Source: Mantis religiosa | Taxonomy: Eukaryota; Arthropoda; Insecta; Mantodea; Mantidae | Length of the DNA: 64,000 nucleotides | Assembly: GCA_030765055.1 (NCBI GenBank) | Contig: CM060957.1 | Coordinates: 197,467,835 to 197,531,834 of the forward strand | Direction of reading: 5' to 3' | In this document: positions 55,091 to 64,000 of the stretch, piece after piece | Layout: every line of letters begins with the position of its first letter | Position numbering within the stretch: the stretch's first letter is position 1 | Made by a program: the position numbers and the translations under genes | Notes under the pieces: model-generated | Database searches by the model: none | Told to the model about the DNA's origin: nothing | What the model saw: only the letters and a program-made list of their open reading frames with translations

Positions 55091-56208
55091 CTGACGGGGT
55101 TCGAGACGTTGAGATACGTCAGCACCTAATGCTCGGCGACTACAAAACAATCCACGAGTTGCTAACGGCAGCATTGAGGATGGAGGCGGCCAATGTGACG
55201 GCTACTCCGGCGTCAAGAACAAGGAGTATCCTCTACAATGGAGACCGAAGCCCAGCCGAGGGACACCGGCAAAGACCAAGTGGCGTGTGTTGGGGGTGTG
55301 GACAGCCGGGACACCAGGAAGAGCAGCCGGAAGAAAGAGTAAGGTCCGGCGTGGCGGGGAGCACGTTGGTGCCATGCACATCTCCTGGCGTGACACTGCG
55401 CGCCGACTGCCGAAGGATGGATGACAGCCTCATCGCGGAAGGCTGCGTCAGATGGAAGCCGTGCCGCGTGCTCGTAGACACCGGGTCAACCGAGACCGTC
55501 ATCAGACCTGACGTAGCCAGGGTTATGCCGTCCAGGAAACCGAGCCGACCATTTCAGATTGTGACGGCATCGGGTGATACCTTGCCTGTGGAGAAGGAGG
55601 CCCTGCTCAAGTTGACCTTGGGATGGAGTGCAGTGCGTCTGTGGGTGTTCGTCGCGAAGGTGGTTGAGGAGGTGATACTGGAACTTGATGTCCTCAGGAG
55701 CCACGAGGCGACGGTCGACATCGGCAGAAAGATCCTGCGGCTCAATGAGGAACAGGTTATTACCGGAAGCCCGAAGAATGCCTGAGAATCTGCGGGGTCG
55801 TCCTGAGGGAAGACGTGGTTGTCCCCGCGAGAAGCGAGGTGGTGGTGACGGCGCGACTGGAAAGCCAGCGGACGAAGAACTTGATGCTGGACCAGAAGAA
55901 GCCTTTGCACGGACTTTGTGTAGCCAGGACATTGTTGCTGTGCCGAGGGGAGGGGCCAGTGAGGCTGCTAAACCACACAGATACCGATCAGGACGTCCAG
56001 GTCGGGTCGGTGTTGGGGACGTGCGAGCCTGTGGTCAGCGTAACACCAATCGTTCAGACCCATGAGCCGATTCAAACGCAACACCTGGGGCCCCGGCTGG
56101 AAGGCTTATTGGAGAGGTGCATCAAAACACTGGAAGAACAGCTGAGAAAGCTCGTGACCTGCTATCAGTGAGACTGCGACGTCAAGGTGCCACTGTTCTT
56201 GTGTGTGT
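55091..56208 (+). pseudogene. Gypsy remnant G4: gag end, protease, integrase end
   Basis: The frame 55129-55785 reads 'LGDYKTIHELLTAALRMEAA', a knuckle shortened to 'CWGCGQPGHQEEQ' (last Cys lost), 'PCRVLVDTGSTETVIRPDVA' (retropepsin) and 'RSHEATVDIGRKILRLNEEQ'. Shifted frames continue to 'HLGPRLEGLLERCIKTLEEQ', where protease-region sequence passes directly into integrase sequence, and stop at 56171. The deletion junction is the same as in G2. No LTRs remain. Bounded by PLE A3 on the left and a SINE scrap on the right. Confidence 0.88.
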
Positions 56209-56285
56209 GTGTAATTTACGACCTACAATGTTAAGTCATATCGGACGATGAATGGAAGGGGTGAGCTCAAATGAGTTCGGGGTCC
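56209..56285 (-). mobile_element. SINE family 1 3' end in G4
   Basis: The plus strand reads TAATTTACGACCTACAATG, 'TTAAGTCATATCGGACGATG' and AATGGAAGGGGTGAGCTCAA, the reverse complement of the SINE tail at 14900-14965. It follows GTGCCACTGTTCTTG, the same gypsy target used by the SINE in G2. Confidence 0.85.
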
Positions 56286-57445
56286 GGGGCTGATTTGTAT
56301 ATGAGTGCATTAGAAATAAGGATCAACAAAGGTTTCCCTTGGATGTTCAAACTCTGGCAACGATATGTAGATGACATCTTTGCAATAGTACCAAATAAAG
56401 ACATCAGTGTTGCACTAAAACTTTTAAATATAGAATGAAAATTCATCAAGTTCACTGTAGAAATAGAAAAAGACGAGTATTTACCATTTTTGGATCTAAA
56501 AATAATGAGGAATAAAAACAGACTAAACTTTGGTATTTACAGAAAACCAACACAGACAGACAACTACATAAAAGCTAATGGCTACAACCCAAGATCCCAC
56601 AAACAGGCAATCTTCAATAGTTTAGCACAGACTGGTAAACATCCTTCTCACAGCAGAAGAATACAAAACACAATACATCAAAATAATTGAAATAGCACAA
56701 AAAAAAACTTTCCCAAATCATTAGTAGACAAAAAAGTAAACTTAGCAAAGAAGAAGAAGGTCTTAAAGGAAACCACAACCCTCTCAGCTACAAAAACTAA
56801 TATGATTTTCAAAAAATTCACTTACCATCTATGGGCCTACGATAAATTCAAAAAATTCTTCAAAAAACAAAACATTCAACTAGCACCAGTCAACCATTTC
56901 TCCTTAAAAAACCTAATTTGCTCTAACATCAAAGATGCCATTCCATCTAACAAAAAATCTGGTATATATCAAATTGAATGCAATGACTGTAGTCAAATTT
57001 ATATTGAAAAAACCAAAAGAAATTTAGAAATTGAGCAAAGGAACACTTTAAAACCATAAAATATAAACAATTAGAAAAATCAGCAGTTGCCACACATTTT
57101 ATAAATCCAGAACCAAAACTACTAAAACATACATCAGGAAACAAGAACTATCCACATGGGAACAAATCTTCATTTCAAAAAATAGGAACAAAGTATTCAA
57201 TTTCGACATCCCCCCAGAAAGATTTGTTCAGCAAGTTCCTTGAACCGCCACCAGAAGAGACCTGTGACAAAATATCGTCAACTACACCAGTGAGAACCAG
57301 TCGTTGGATGGCTGAGGATAGAGGCAAAGTCTCTGAAACCTGTTCCAGAAACATTTTAAAGTAAGTGTTGTTTAGTGTCATTAATTTACTCCATTTAAAT
57401 TTAATTTATCATAACAACACTGTTTTCAACACTTCCAAGAAAGGA
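56286..57445 (+). pseudogene. Penelope-like element family B, RT palm to 3' end
   Basis: The plus strand begins inside RT ('ADLYMSALEIRINKGF'), then 'LWQRYVDDIFAIVPNKD' (palm intact), stops, 'LPFLDLKIMRNKNRLNFGIY' and 'RKPTQTDNYIKANGYNPRSH'. The C-terminal nuclease is 'KSGIYQIECNDCSQIYIEKT', with YIE instead of YIG, and 'RTSRWMAEDRGKVSETCSRN' lies near the end. The terminus (about 57362-57445) matches 5638-5740. Frameshifts near 56450 and 56690 and the Gly loss make it inactive. Confidence 0.88.
57306..57350 (+). ncRNA. Hammerhead-like motif in PLE B2
   Basis: TGG, CTGAGGA (57312-57318; the changed position 7 is variable in the consensus), stem II AGAGGC/GTCTCT with AAA loop and one extra U, GAAA (57335-57338), ACCTGT stem III, GTT, CCA. 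All invariant core bases are kept. It lies inside the coding frame (AEDRGKVSETC). Confidence 0.55.
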
Positions 57446-57745
57446 ATCCCATTCTGATACCTCCTGAAAAATCATTTTGGGTCGTGCTCTAATATGAAAT
57501 GCATTTAGACAGTCTTAAATATAGGAAGTCGACATCAAAAGCTGCAGTCACACCCTCCATGTTCTCGATTTACAACTGCTAAGGACTTAACAACAGAAAT
57601 ATGGTTTTTTAGTTTAACAAGAGCTAACACGAGTGTTAAGCTAACACTTGTTGAAATGCAATTTTTGTTATAACTAATGTTAAACTTGTGCTAAGTGTAA
57701 ACATCTGTTGGTGAAATCACGCATAAGTGTACTGTATTGGCTAAA
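57446..57745 (-). pseudogene. PIF/Harbinger 5' fragment, inverted copy
   Basis: The reverse complement matches 12700-13010 ('GCCAATACAGTACACTTATG', the GTTAAC-rich leader, the degenerate start of the transposase frame, and AGGTATCAGAATGGG). The PLE-B end is inserted in it at about 57445. Confidence 0.65.
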
Positions 57746-57755
57746 TGTGCGTGTG

Positions 57756-57790
<35 letters not shown>

Positions 57791-57825
57791 GCGTGCGTGC
57801 GTGCATTCGTGCATGCATGTGTGTT
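57746..57825. repeat. (GT)n microsatellite
   Basis: GTGTGT tract with GCGT and GCAT variants. It abuts the 3' end of LINE M. Confidence 0.9.
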
Positions 57826-58860
57826 TAATGCTGAGAATTTGATAATAAAATCATTTTTCTTCTTGCATCCCAATATTTGGAGACTAGATCTTCTTGATTT
57901 TGGAGAGTTTCACATACCGTTAGATGATCGATGTTCATTAAATCATCTTTACCACATAAACAGCACTGTGGAGAAGTTGTTAATCCAACCTTAAATAAAT
58001 GTCCATTAAAAAAATCGTGGACTGTGATTAATCTTAACATTGCTACTGAAGATTTTCGAGGTAGATCTGGAATTGTCTTTAGTTTGTTTTGGGGATCATT
58101 CCAATTAAGCTTTTCAGAGGAAACTAGATAGTTATATAGTTTCCTGAAGATGTTTTTGATTAATCTTTTAACTGTTTCATAGGGGATATTTTGTTTCGTT
58201 GTTTGAGATATTTTGCAACCCTTTTTGGCCAACATATCTGCTTGCTCATTGCCAGAAAATCCACATTGAGTTGGTATTCATTGGAAATCTATATGTATAT
58301 TTAAATTTTGAAGATGTTTAATCATATTATGAATTTCATTTATCTTTTCGGTTTCTGGGCAGTCATTTGAAATAATAGCCTGAATAGCTGCTTTAGAATC
58401 TGTTAAGAAAACTATGTTGGAAAGCTTATTTGTCCAGGCAAATAGATTTTGTAAGGAAGTATAAATTGCATCAATTTCTGCATCAAAACTTGTTAAGTAA
58501 TTCCAACATGCTTATAGAAAGAAAAGAATTTACAGGTAGCTCCTGCTCCTGCTCCATCTTCTTGATTATAAAGAGAGCCATCTGTATAGATGTGTGTCCA
58601 TTTGTCAACTGGATATCTTACATTTATGGTTTCAAGGGCATATGCTTTAGCTTCTGTAGATGAGTATTCTTTCTTTTTAAAATCTGCAAGTAAATCTAGG
58701 TAGTATTCTAATTCAATGATGTTCAGTGGGTTATTAAGAGACATGAAAGGTTCTATTTTGGATGGGTAATTTAGTTTATTTCTTAGTTGTTGAACTTTCT
58801 GTATGAAGCCTAATTGATTTTTCAAACTGAAGGTGGATGTGTGTTGTTCCACCCATTTAT
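57826..58860 (-). pseudogene. LINE M RNase H and C-terminal domain
   Basis: 'DKWTHIYTDGSLYNQEDGAG' (58493-58852) starts RNase H. 'FLTDSKAAIQAIISNDCPET' and 'GFSGNEQADMLAKKGCK' (about 58220-58420) carry its later motifs. Then 'VAMLRLITVHDFFNGHLFKV' and a CCHC-like 'CCLCGKDDLMNIDHLTVC' (57950-58060) close the protein. TAA-interrupted near 58497 and 58280. Confidence 0.85.
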
Positions 58861-59371
58861 TATTCTCTGGAATTCTTAAGAGCTTCTCTTATGTTAAAGG
58901 GGCTTGCATTTCTAAATCTGTCATTATGGGTCTGTTACATGTAAATGCTTGTAAGGTTATTATAGGAGTAGTTTGTATAGCTCCAGTAATTAGCCTAAGA
59001 GCTTGATTTTGTGTGCGCTCCAGTATCATGGAAGTTGAAGGTGATGATGCTATCAATACTTCTCCACATTAATTAAGAACTGGCCTTATATATGTATTAT
59101 ATATAGTATTTAATATTGATCTTGAACAACTCCATTTAGTTCCTGCAAGTCTTTTTAATATCTTAAAACGGTTCATTGCTTTATCTCCAATTTTTTAAGT
59201 ATGTTTTTTCCAAGTTATATTTTTGTCAAACAATATACCAAGGTATTGAGCATTTTCTGTTCTGGTTAATTTGGTATTATCATAACTTAAGGTAATACTG
59301 GGTTGTTTCTTTCTTAGAGAGAAGAGCTGATAATAACTTTTCACAGTATTTACTTCCATGAGGTTTTTAGA

Positions 59372-59582
59372 TATTTTATTTTTATTTTATTTTATTTACG
59401 TCCTCCAACTTTAAGTCATATCGGACGGTGAATGAATTGGATGAAATGATGCCCAAATGAGCCCAGGGACCACGGAGCTTAGAGTTACCCGACATTCGTC
59501 TTGAAGGACAAGGGAAATCCCCGGAAAAAACCTTATCCAGGTAACTCACCCTGACCGAGATTCGAACTCAGAACCCCTTGAT
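59372..59582 (-). mobile_element. SINE family 1, 5'-truncated, with target duplication
   Basis: The minus strand runs from the B box (GAGTTCGAATCTCGG) through the family body to 'GGAGGACGTAAATAAAATAA' and a (TAAAA)n tail. An exact 11-bp duplication AGGTTTTTAGA (59361-59371 and 59583-59593) flanks it inside LINE M RT. Confidence 0.92.
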
Positions 59583-59593
59583 AGGTTTTTAGA

Positions 59594-60490
59594 ACACCAA
59601 TGTTTAAGGGTATTCAAAGAATTTTAAATATTTGTCTTTAGAATTTCAAGTCTGCCTGATTTCCAAATTACTAAGTCATCTGCATACAATGCAGTGTTGA
59701 TGTCTGTTTGTTGAAGTTGTTTGGGCAGATCATTTATATAGATATTGAATACAGCAATGCTAAGTACTGCTCCTTGAGGTAAACCTAGATGGATTTTTTT
59801 GAATCTTTATAATGATGAACCATAAGAAGTTGCGCGATATCTTTCTGAGACAAATTCTGATATCCAGTGAAGCATATTATCTTTAATTCCCATCTGTTGT
59901 AGTTTCTTGATAAGATTAAATCTCCATACAGTATCATATGCAGATTTCCGATCAACAAATACAGCTAAGGTATCTTCTTTTCTATTAAATCCCTCTTTAA
60001 TTTCTTGACTGAGCTTCATTACTTGTTCACTGTTTGTATGGTTTTTCCGGAATCCGGCCTGGCAGTGTGATAGGAGATTATATTGTTCAAGATACCAATT
60101 TAATCTAGCTGAAATCATTCTTTCCATAATTTTTGCTAAAACACTAGTTAATGATATACGTCTACAGTTGTTTATATCAGCTGCTGATTTGCCTATTCGA
60201 ACAATAATAGCTTTTCTCCAATTGGATGGAACAGAAGATTTCCAGACATGGTTATAGAAGTTGAGTAATATAGTTTTTGCTTTTTTACCTAAATTTTTAA
60301 AGAATTCTGGATGAATTTTGTCTGTTCTTGGAGCTTTTCTATTAGGTGTTTTTCAAATAGCTATATCAAGTTCAGTAGCTGTAAATTCATGATAAAATAT
60401 TTCATCTGTTGAAATTAAATTAGGTTTATTTTTTTTTCTTTATTTCTTTTAATTCATTCTTTATGTTCTTCTATAGCTTTTATAAATTTA
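59594..60490 (-). pseudogene. LINE M reverse transcriptase
   Basis: The frame 59807-60127 reads 'MERMISARLNWYLEQYNLLS', 'CQAGFRKNHTNSEQVMKLSQ' and 'LAVFVDRKSAYDTVWRFNLI' (motif A). After a shift come 'IHLGLPQGAVLSIAVFNIYI' (motif B; Leu after the H) and 'ALYADDLVIWKSGRLEILK' (palm, about 59650-59705). Upstream sequence to 60490 is degraded RT fingers. Confidence 0.85.
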
Positions 60491-61084
60491 CTGCTGATCT
60501 GTCATGGGAGTAGGAATATCCTTCAGCTGGCAAATGAAGGAAAGGCTGGTGATTCAGTTTGCCAAGCCTGATCCGGCGGATCCGTAGACCAACAACAGGT
60601 GTGTTCCCTCCACAATATGAGGGTTAAGAAGGAGCGATTCAACTGCCTACTTATAAAAAAGAGGTGTCCATAAGAAACAGTTGAAACCTGCTCAGTAAAC
60701 TATGTTTATGTTTCCTTCTACAAATACAATCCGGAGTAACAGTCCCCCGTTCGGATCTCCGGGTGGGGACTGTATTTGGAGATTTCAACATACTACAATG
60801 GAATGCAACAGGATTGGCTAAATGTTATACACTGGCTTTCATGACATCAACCACAACACACACACCTAGACCATGAATCAGGTATTAGGCTCGCCTTTCT
60901 TCTCCACAGAACTTTGCTTACTGTGATGGTTCCACAATAAAAAGCAATTGGAGGACAGGGGGTCAACAATTGGAAACAGCGAGCCAAATATGAGGGAAAA
61001 GAAAGAAAAGGAACTACAACTGTGGGGGCAACTACAACTGGAATCTAGAGCGATAGAAGCCGCATCCATCGTCCAAGCCTTGCA

Positions 61085-62000
61085 ATGGGTGAGAAGGATG
61101 ACATGAGACATCAAGCGACAACGGGAGACAACCCCTCGACCTGCAAGTGGAGGGTGGTTCCACCTGCAGGTAGGTCAAAGAACTGCTACTCCAAAGTTAC
61201 CAAGACAAACCAACAGTGGCGGCAGTCGCAAAGAAAAAAAACATATAAATTGTTTGTGAAATCAAAAAACAACCAGAGTGTTGAGTATGCCAAGACTCTA
61301 CTCAAGTCGAAAGTTAAGCCTGCAGAAATGAAATTAAGAATTTCTGCGCTAAAAACGCTAAAAAAAAAACCGGCAGTTACTTCTGGAATCAGAAAACCAA
61401 GGTCAACTGGGAAAAGGTTGTGAAGCAGTAACTGAAACATGCAGGTTAGAACTCGAAAGTTATTTGCTGAAACTCAGGAATCCCAGAATTACTATATTTA
61501 ATGTTCCAGAGGATATTACTATAGACAATGGAACAGAAGCCATAATTAATCAGAATTCAGATCTGAAATTGAGCAAAAGTGAAATAATTCCTAAATTTGT
61601 GTTTGCAGATAGAAGGAAGAACAAGAATTTGGTAATAGAAGTCACGCCACAAGTTCGTAGGCGCCTTTCGGGCAGTAAACTTAAATTAAGCTGGCACATA
61701 CATAATAGTGATGACTAGCTGTCAGTTACATGTTGCCATAATTGCTGTAAATACCACCATAGAGCCCAGGAAAGCACAGGGGAACAAGTATGTCCACATT
61801 GCTCTGAAAATCATAGAGTGAATGAATGAATGCCAAGCACCTAAAGAAAACCACCGATGCATCAATTGCATAAATTATAACAAATTCAATGGATCAATGC
61901 CTATAAGTGAGAACCATTCATCGCTTGATAAAAGCTGCCCATGCTATAAAACTGTCCTGAAGAAGAATATGGAAAAAATTGACTATTAACATCGATGGTC
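61085..62000 (+). pseudogene. I-like LINE ORF1 (gag-like)
   Basis: 'LFVKSKNNQSVEYAKTLLKS', 'MKLRISALKTLKKK', then 'RNPRITIFNVPEDITIDNGT' and 'VIEVTPQVRRRLSGSKLKLS' (61250-61718). After TAG a zinc-knuckle region is readable: 'CHNCCKYHHRAQE', 'CPHCSENHRVNE' and 'CINCINYNKFNGSMPISENH', ending 'DKSCPCYKTVLKKN' (about 61970). It is a nucleic-acid-binding ORF1 with stops and shifts. Confidence 0.82.
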
Positions 62001-62029
62001 ACGCAGACAGAGGAAAGAATTATCTATGA

Positions 62030-62600
62030 AGTGTACAGGTTAATTTGCAACATAAAAGAATAGCAATGAATAATATTATATATAATATGAACAACAGTAA
62101 CATTGGCCTTGCCCTTATACAGGAACCTTAAACCGTACACAGTAATATAACGGGAGTGACTAAATCTCTAAGAACATACGAGAGTGTTAAGGGATGGAAA
62201 AGGTCAGCACTGCTTATAAATAACAAAGACATAGACGCCATTCTTATTACACAGCTCTCTGACGAAGACACTGTCGTCGCAGAAATATCATACAAAAGAA
62301 TGAAGTTTTACGCAGCTTGTTTATATTTCGATTCTACACAAGATATTGAGGTATATTTGAGGACAATAGAACGAATTACAAATTATATAAAGGAGAGTGG
62401 TTTACTTATAGCAGCGGACACTAATGCCAGAAGTAAAACGTGGTATGATGTAACAACAAATCACAGGGGTACAGCAATGGAAGATTTTCTATAAATGTCC
62501 AACTTAAACATAGTGAATACTAGATCGGAGCCTACATTTGAAACTAGAAGAGGCAGCAGTTATATCAACCTAACTATTGTTAACAATTAGTTGTTAAGGC
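62030..62600 (+). pseudogene. I-like LINE endonuclease
   Basis: 'VNLQHKRIAMNNIIYNMNNS' and 'NIGLALIQEP' (62035-62128) hold the catalytic Asn and Glu. 62156-62494 continues 'RSALLINNKDIDAILITQLS', 'LLIAADTNARSKTWYDVTTN' (DTNA in place of GDFN, usual for this group) and 'HRGTAMEDFL'. After a stop, 'NIVNTRSEPTFETRRGSSYI' closes the domain. The stop after QEP and another at 62492 disable it. Confidence 0.85.
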
Positions 62601-62773
62601 ATGTCAGAGAGTGAACCTGAGGCTCCGTAGAAAGCTGCTCTGATTCACAAGATTTTAACTTTCAAACTCACAAAGCTGATTGAAAAGACATCCACAATTG
62701 GCATCGATCACATCAAAGAAAAGTACATAGTAAGCTATGAAATTTCAAGAAATTAGACAATATTTTCCTTTCC

Positions 62774-64000
62774 ATGGTGACATCTAAATTCAATAACCAC
62801 TATAATGAAGAGAACTTGTCGAAATTAGATCAGGAACTAAGCAGGACAGTACCAAGTAAAATTGACGCAGAGGAAATGGCAAACCTTGCCTTTTCATGTA
62901 TCACAACAGCTAGTAATGCAACCTTCAAAGTTTCAACAGGTGCAGGCGATAAAAGGGAAGATGGTATCTTGGTGGACAGACAAACTAACTAGATTAAGAA
63001 AATGGGCAAATGCACTGCGGAGAAAATACCAAAGAACTGTGACCGGCAAAAATCTATGACAGGAGAGGAAAGAAAAATACCTGGATGGGAAAAGGGAGTA
63101 TGATAGGAAAATGAGAGATGCTAATCTGAAGTCATGGAAAACGTTTTGCACAATATGTGAGGATACCAATCCTTGGGGTTTAGTATACAAATTAGCTTCC
63201 AGCAAACTCCGAACTGCTGTGAGATTGACTACCCTACAAAAAGACATGGAACATTTACCACAGATATTGAAAACACAATCAACCATGTTAGAACACTTTG
63301 TACCCGAAGACAATCAAGATAGTGACAACAAATTGCACGAAGCAATTAGGAAAGAAATTGAAGAACCCATCAATACTAATGATTATAAAACTTTCACAAC
63401 TGCAGAAATCACCATTAATATGCAGAAATCATATTAATATGCAAACATTCAATCCACAAAAATCTCCTGGGAAGGACTGCTTATCTAGTGACATAATTAC
63501 AAGAGCTTTCCAAAATCTGCCTGTATTCTCCACAATAGTATGCAACGCATGTTTAAAGAAGGGATGCTTTCCAAAAGATCGGAAGCAGTCCATTGTTATT
63601 AGAAACAATTAAGCCCAGAAAAGAAGACTGCCAAGATGCATCAAAATACAGACCAGTAAGTCTATTAAAGTACTTGAAAAACTGATGATCGACAGAATAC
63701 TACACCATATGTACTGCAATAATTTGTTACGCAATAACCAGTTTGGATTCCCCCCCCCCCCCAAGGGGAGCAGTTGACGCTGCAACGGAAGTTAAATCTT
63801 TCATCAATAAATGCTTGAAGTCAAAACAAATTGTAGTAGTCACTAGTCTTGATGTCAAAGGTGCTTTTGATGCAGCTTGGTGGCCTAGCATACTCAAGAA
63901 TCTAAGACAGTTTAGATGTCCAAGGAATTTATATAATTTAACAGTGAATTACTTCAGGAACAGAAGAGCAGTATTTTCGGTGAACAACTATACAGCAGAA
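62774..64000 (+). pseudogene. I-like LINE reverse transcriptase (partial)
   Basis: The linker 'DKREDGILVDRQTN' region and 'LKSWKTFCTICEDTNPWGLV' (63111-63230) precede RT: 'FNPQKSPGKDCLSSDIITRA', 'KVLEKLMIDRILHHMYCNNL' and 'LRNNQFGF', followed by a C13 tract (63750-63762) that breaks the frame. Then 'VVTSLDVKGAFDAAWWPSIL' (motif A, about 63840-63895) and 'RNRRAVFSVNNYTAE' at the window end. The palm and RNase H lie beyond 64000. Confidence 0.85.

Larger units (their letters stand above)
57826..60490 (-). mobile_element. LINE M (RT, RNase H, C-terminal zinc motif)
   Basis: Minus-strand LINE ORF2 from mid-RT to the C-terminus. It is cut at the 5' side by the I-like LINE at about 60490-60500 and interrupted by a SINE at 59372-59582. 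The (GT)n tract follows its 3' end. Confidence 0.82.
60500..64000 (+). mobile_element. I-like LINE, 5' complete, runs off the window
   Basis: A GC-rich 5' UTR (60500-61080), ORF1, endonuclease and RT in order on the plus strand. It is inserted in LINE M. The 5' region is shared with the deleted copy at 12018-12690, whose RNase H suggests the I or LOA clade. Confidence 0.82.

Noticed and set aside
57691..57994. Cys/Val and His/Thr rich frames
   Set aside because: Translation of the (GT)n tract and its surroundings.

Overview
The window is eukaryotic, almost certainly from an arthropod. It is AT-rich, with short spliced exons (GTAAGT donors, pyrimidine-AG acceptors), one C2H2 zinc-finger gene, and a dense layer of decayed transposable elements (TEs). 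The mix is Penelope-like elements (PLEs) with GIY-YIG endonuclease, Ty3/gypsy elements, Jockey-like, I-like and CR1/L2-like LINEs, tRNA-derived SINEs, hAT and PIF/Harbinger. The acidic 'IKEE'-rich leader of the zinc-finger protein resembles leaders I associate with hemimetabolous insects such as cockroaches and termites. That placement is inference only; no species call is possible by eye.

The one gene that looks intact is a multi-exon zinc-finger gene on the plus strand. Its coding exons are 20392-20847 (5' leader plus residues 1-136), 27054-27085 (32 nt) and 28962-30288 (12 C2H2 fingers). The phases chain exactly (0, then 2), giving a predicted 588-residue protein. Its introns carry a PLE end, a CR1/L2-like LINE and SINEs. 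An inverted, diverged copy of its first coding exon and upstream intron lies at about 53822-54627 and is cut by a LINE tail.

Layout: 1-1055 LINE endonuclease fragment (-); 1188-4346 two PLE copies head to head, forming a large imperfect palindrome; 5638-5812 PLE 3' end inside a 28-bp inverted repeat; 7430-8215 hAT fragment; 9262-9602 inverted SINE pair; 10426-10760 (AAT)n; 10761-12690 internally deleted I-like LINE; 12691-13140 Harbinger N-terminus; 13141-13905 PLE; 13908-19660 two minus-strand gypsy remnants, one carrying a SINE; 20392-30290 zinc-finger gene; 33300-38760 Jockey-like LINE J1 (-), chimeric; 39017-44366 complete but defective gypsy provirus with two 372-bp LTRs (+); 44370-45960 LINE ORF1 (-); 45960-51190 Jockey-like LINE J2 (-); 51350-52983 LINE K RT (-); 52990-54627 LINE ends and zinc-finger exon duplicate; 54628-57445 PLE-gypsy-SINE-PLE mosaic; 57446-57745 Harbinger; 57810-60490 LINE M (-) with a SINE inserted; 60500-64000 I-like LINE (+) running off the end.

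The most interesting signals are as follows. First, hammerhead-ribozyme-like cores are embedded in the last codons of the PLE reading frames, seen in five copies of two families. Second, two gypsy fragments 40 kb apart share both an internal deletion junction and a SINE insertion site. Third, a 3'-terminal hairpin recurs in three Jockey-type LINE ends with different arm sequences that still pair. Fourth, one SINE family occurs three times as inverted pairs. Fifth, the zinc-finger array has a recent two-finger duplication and a stop that cuts off at least one more finger. No CRISPR, rRNA or true tRNA gene was seen.
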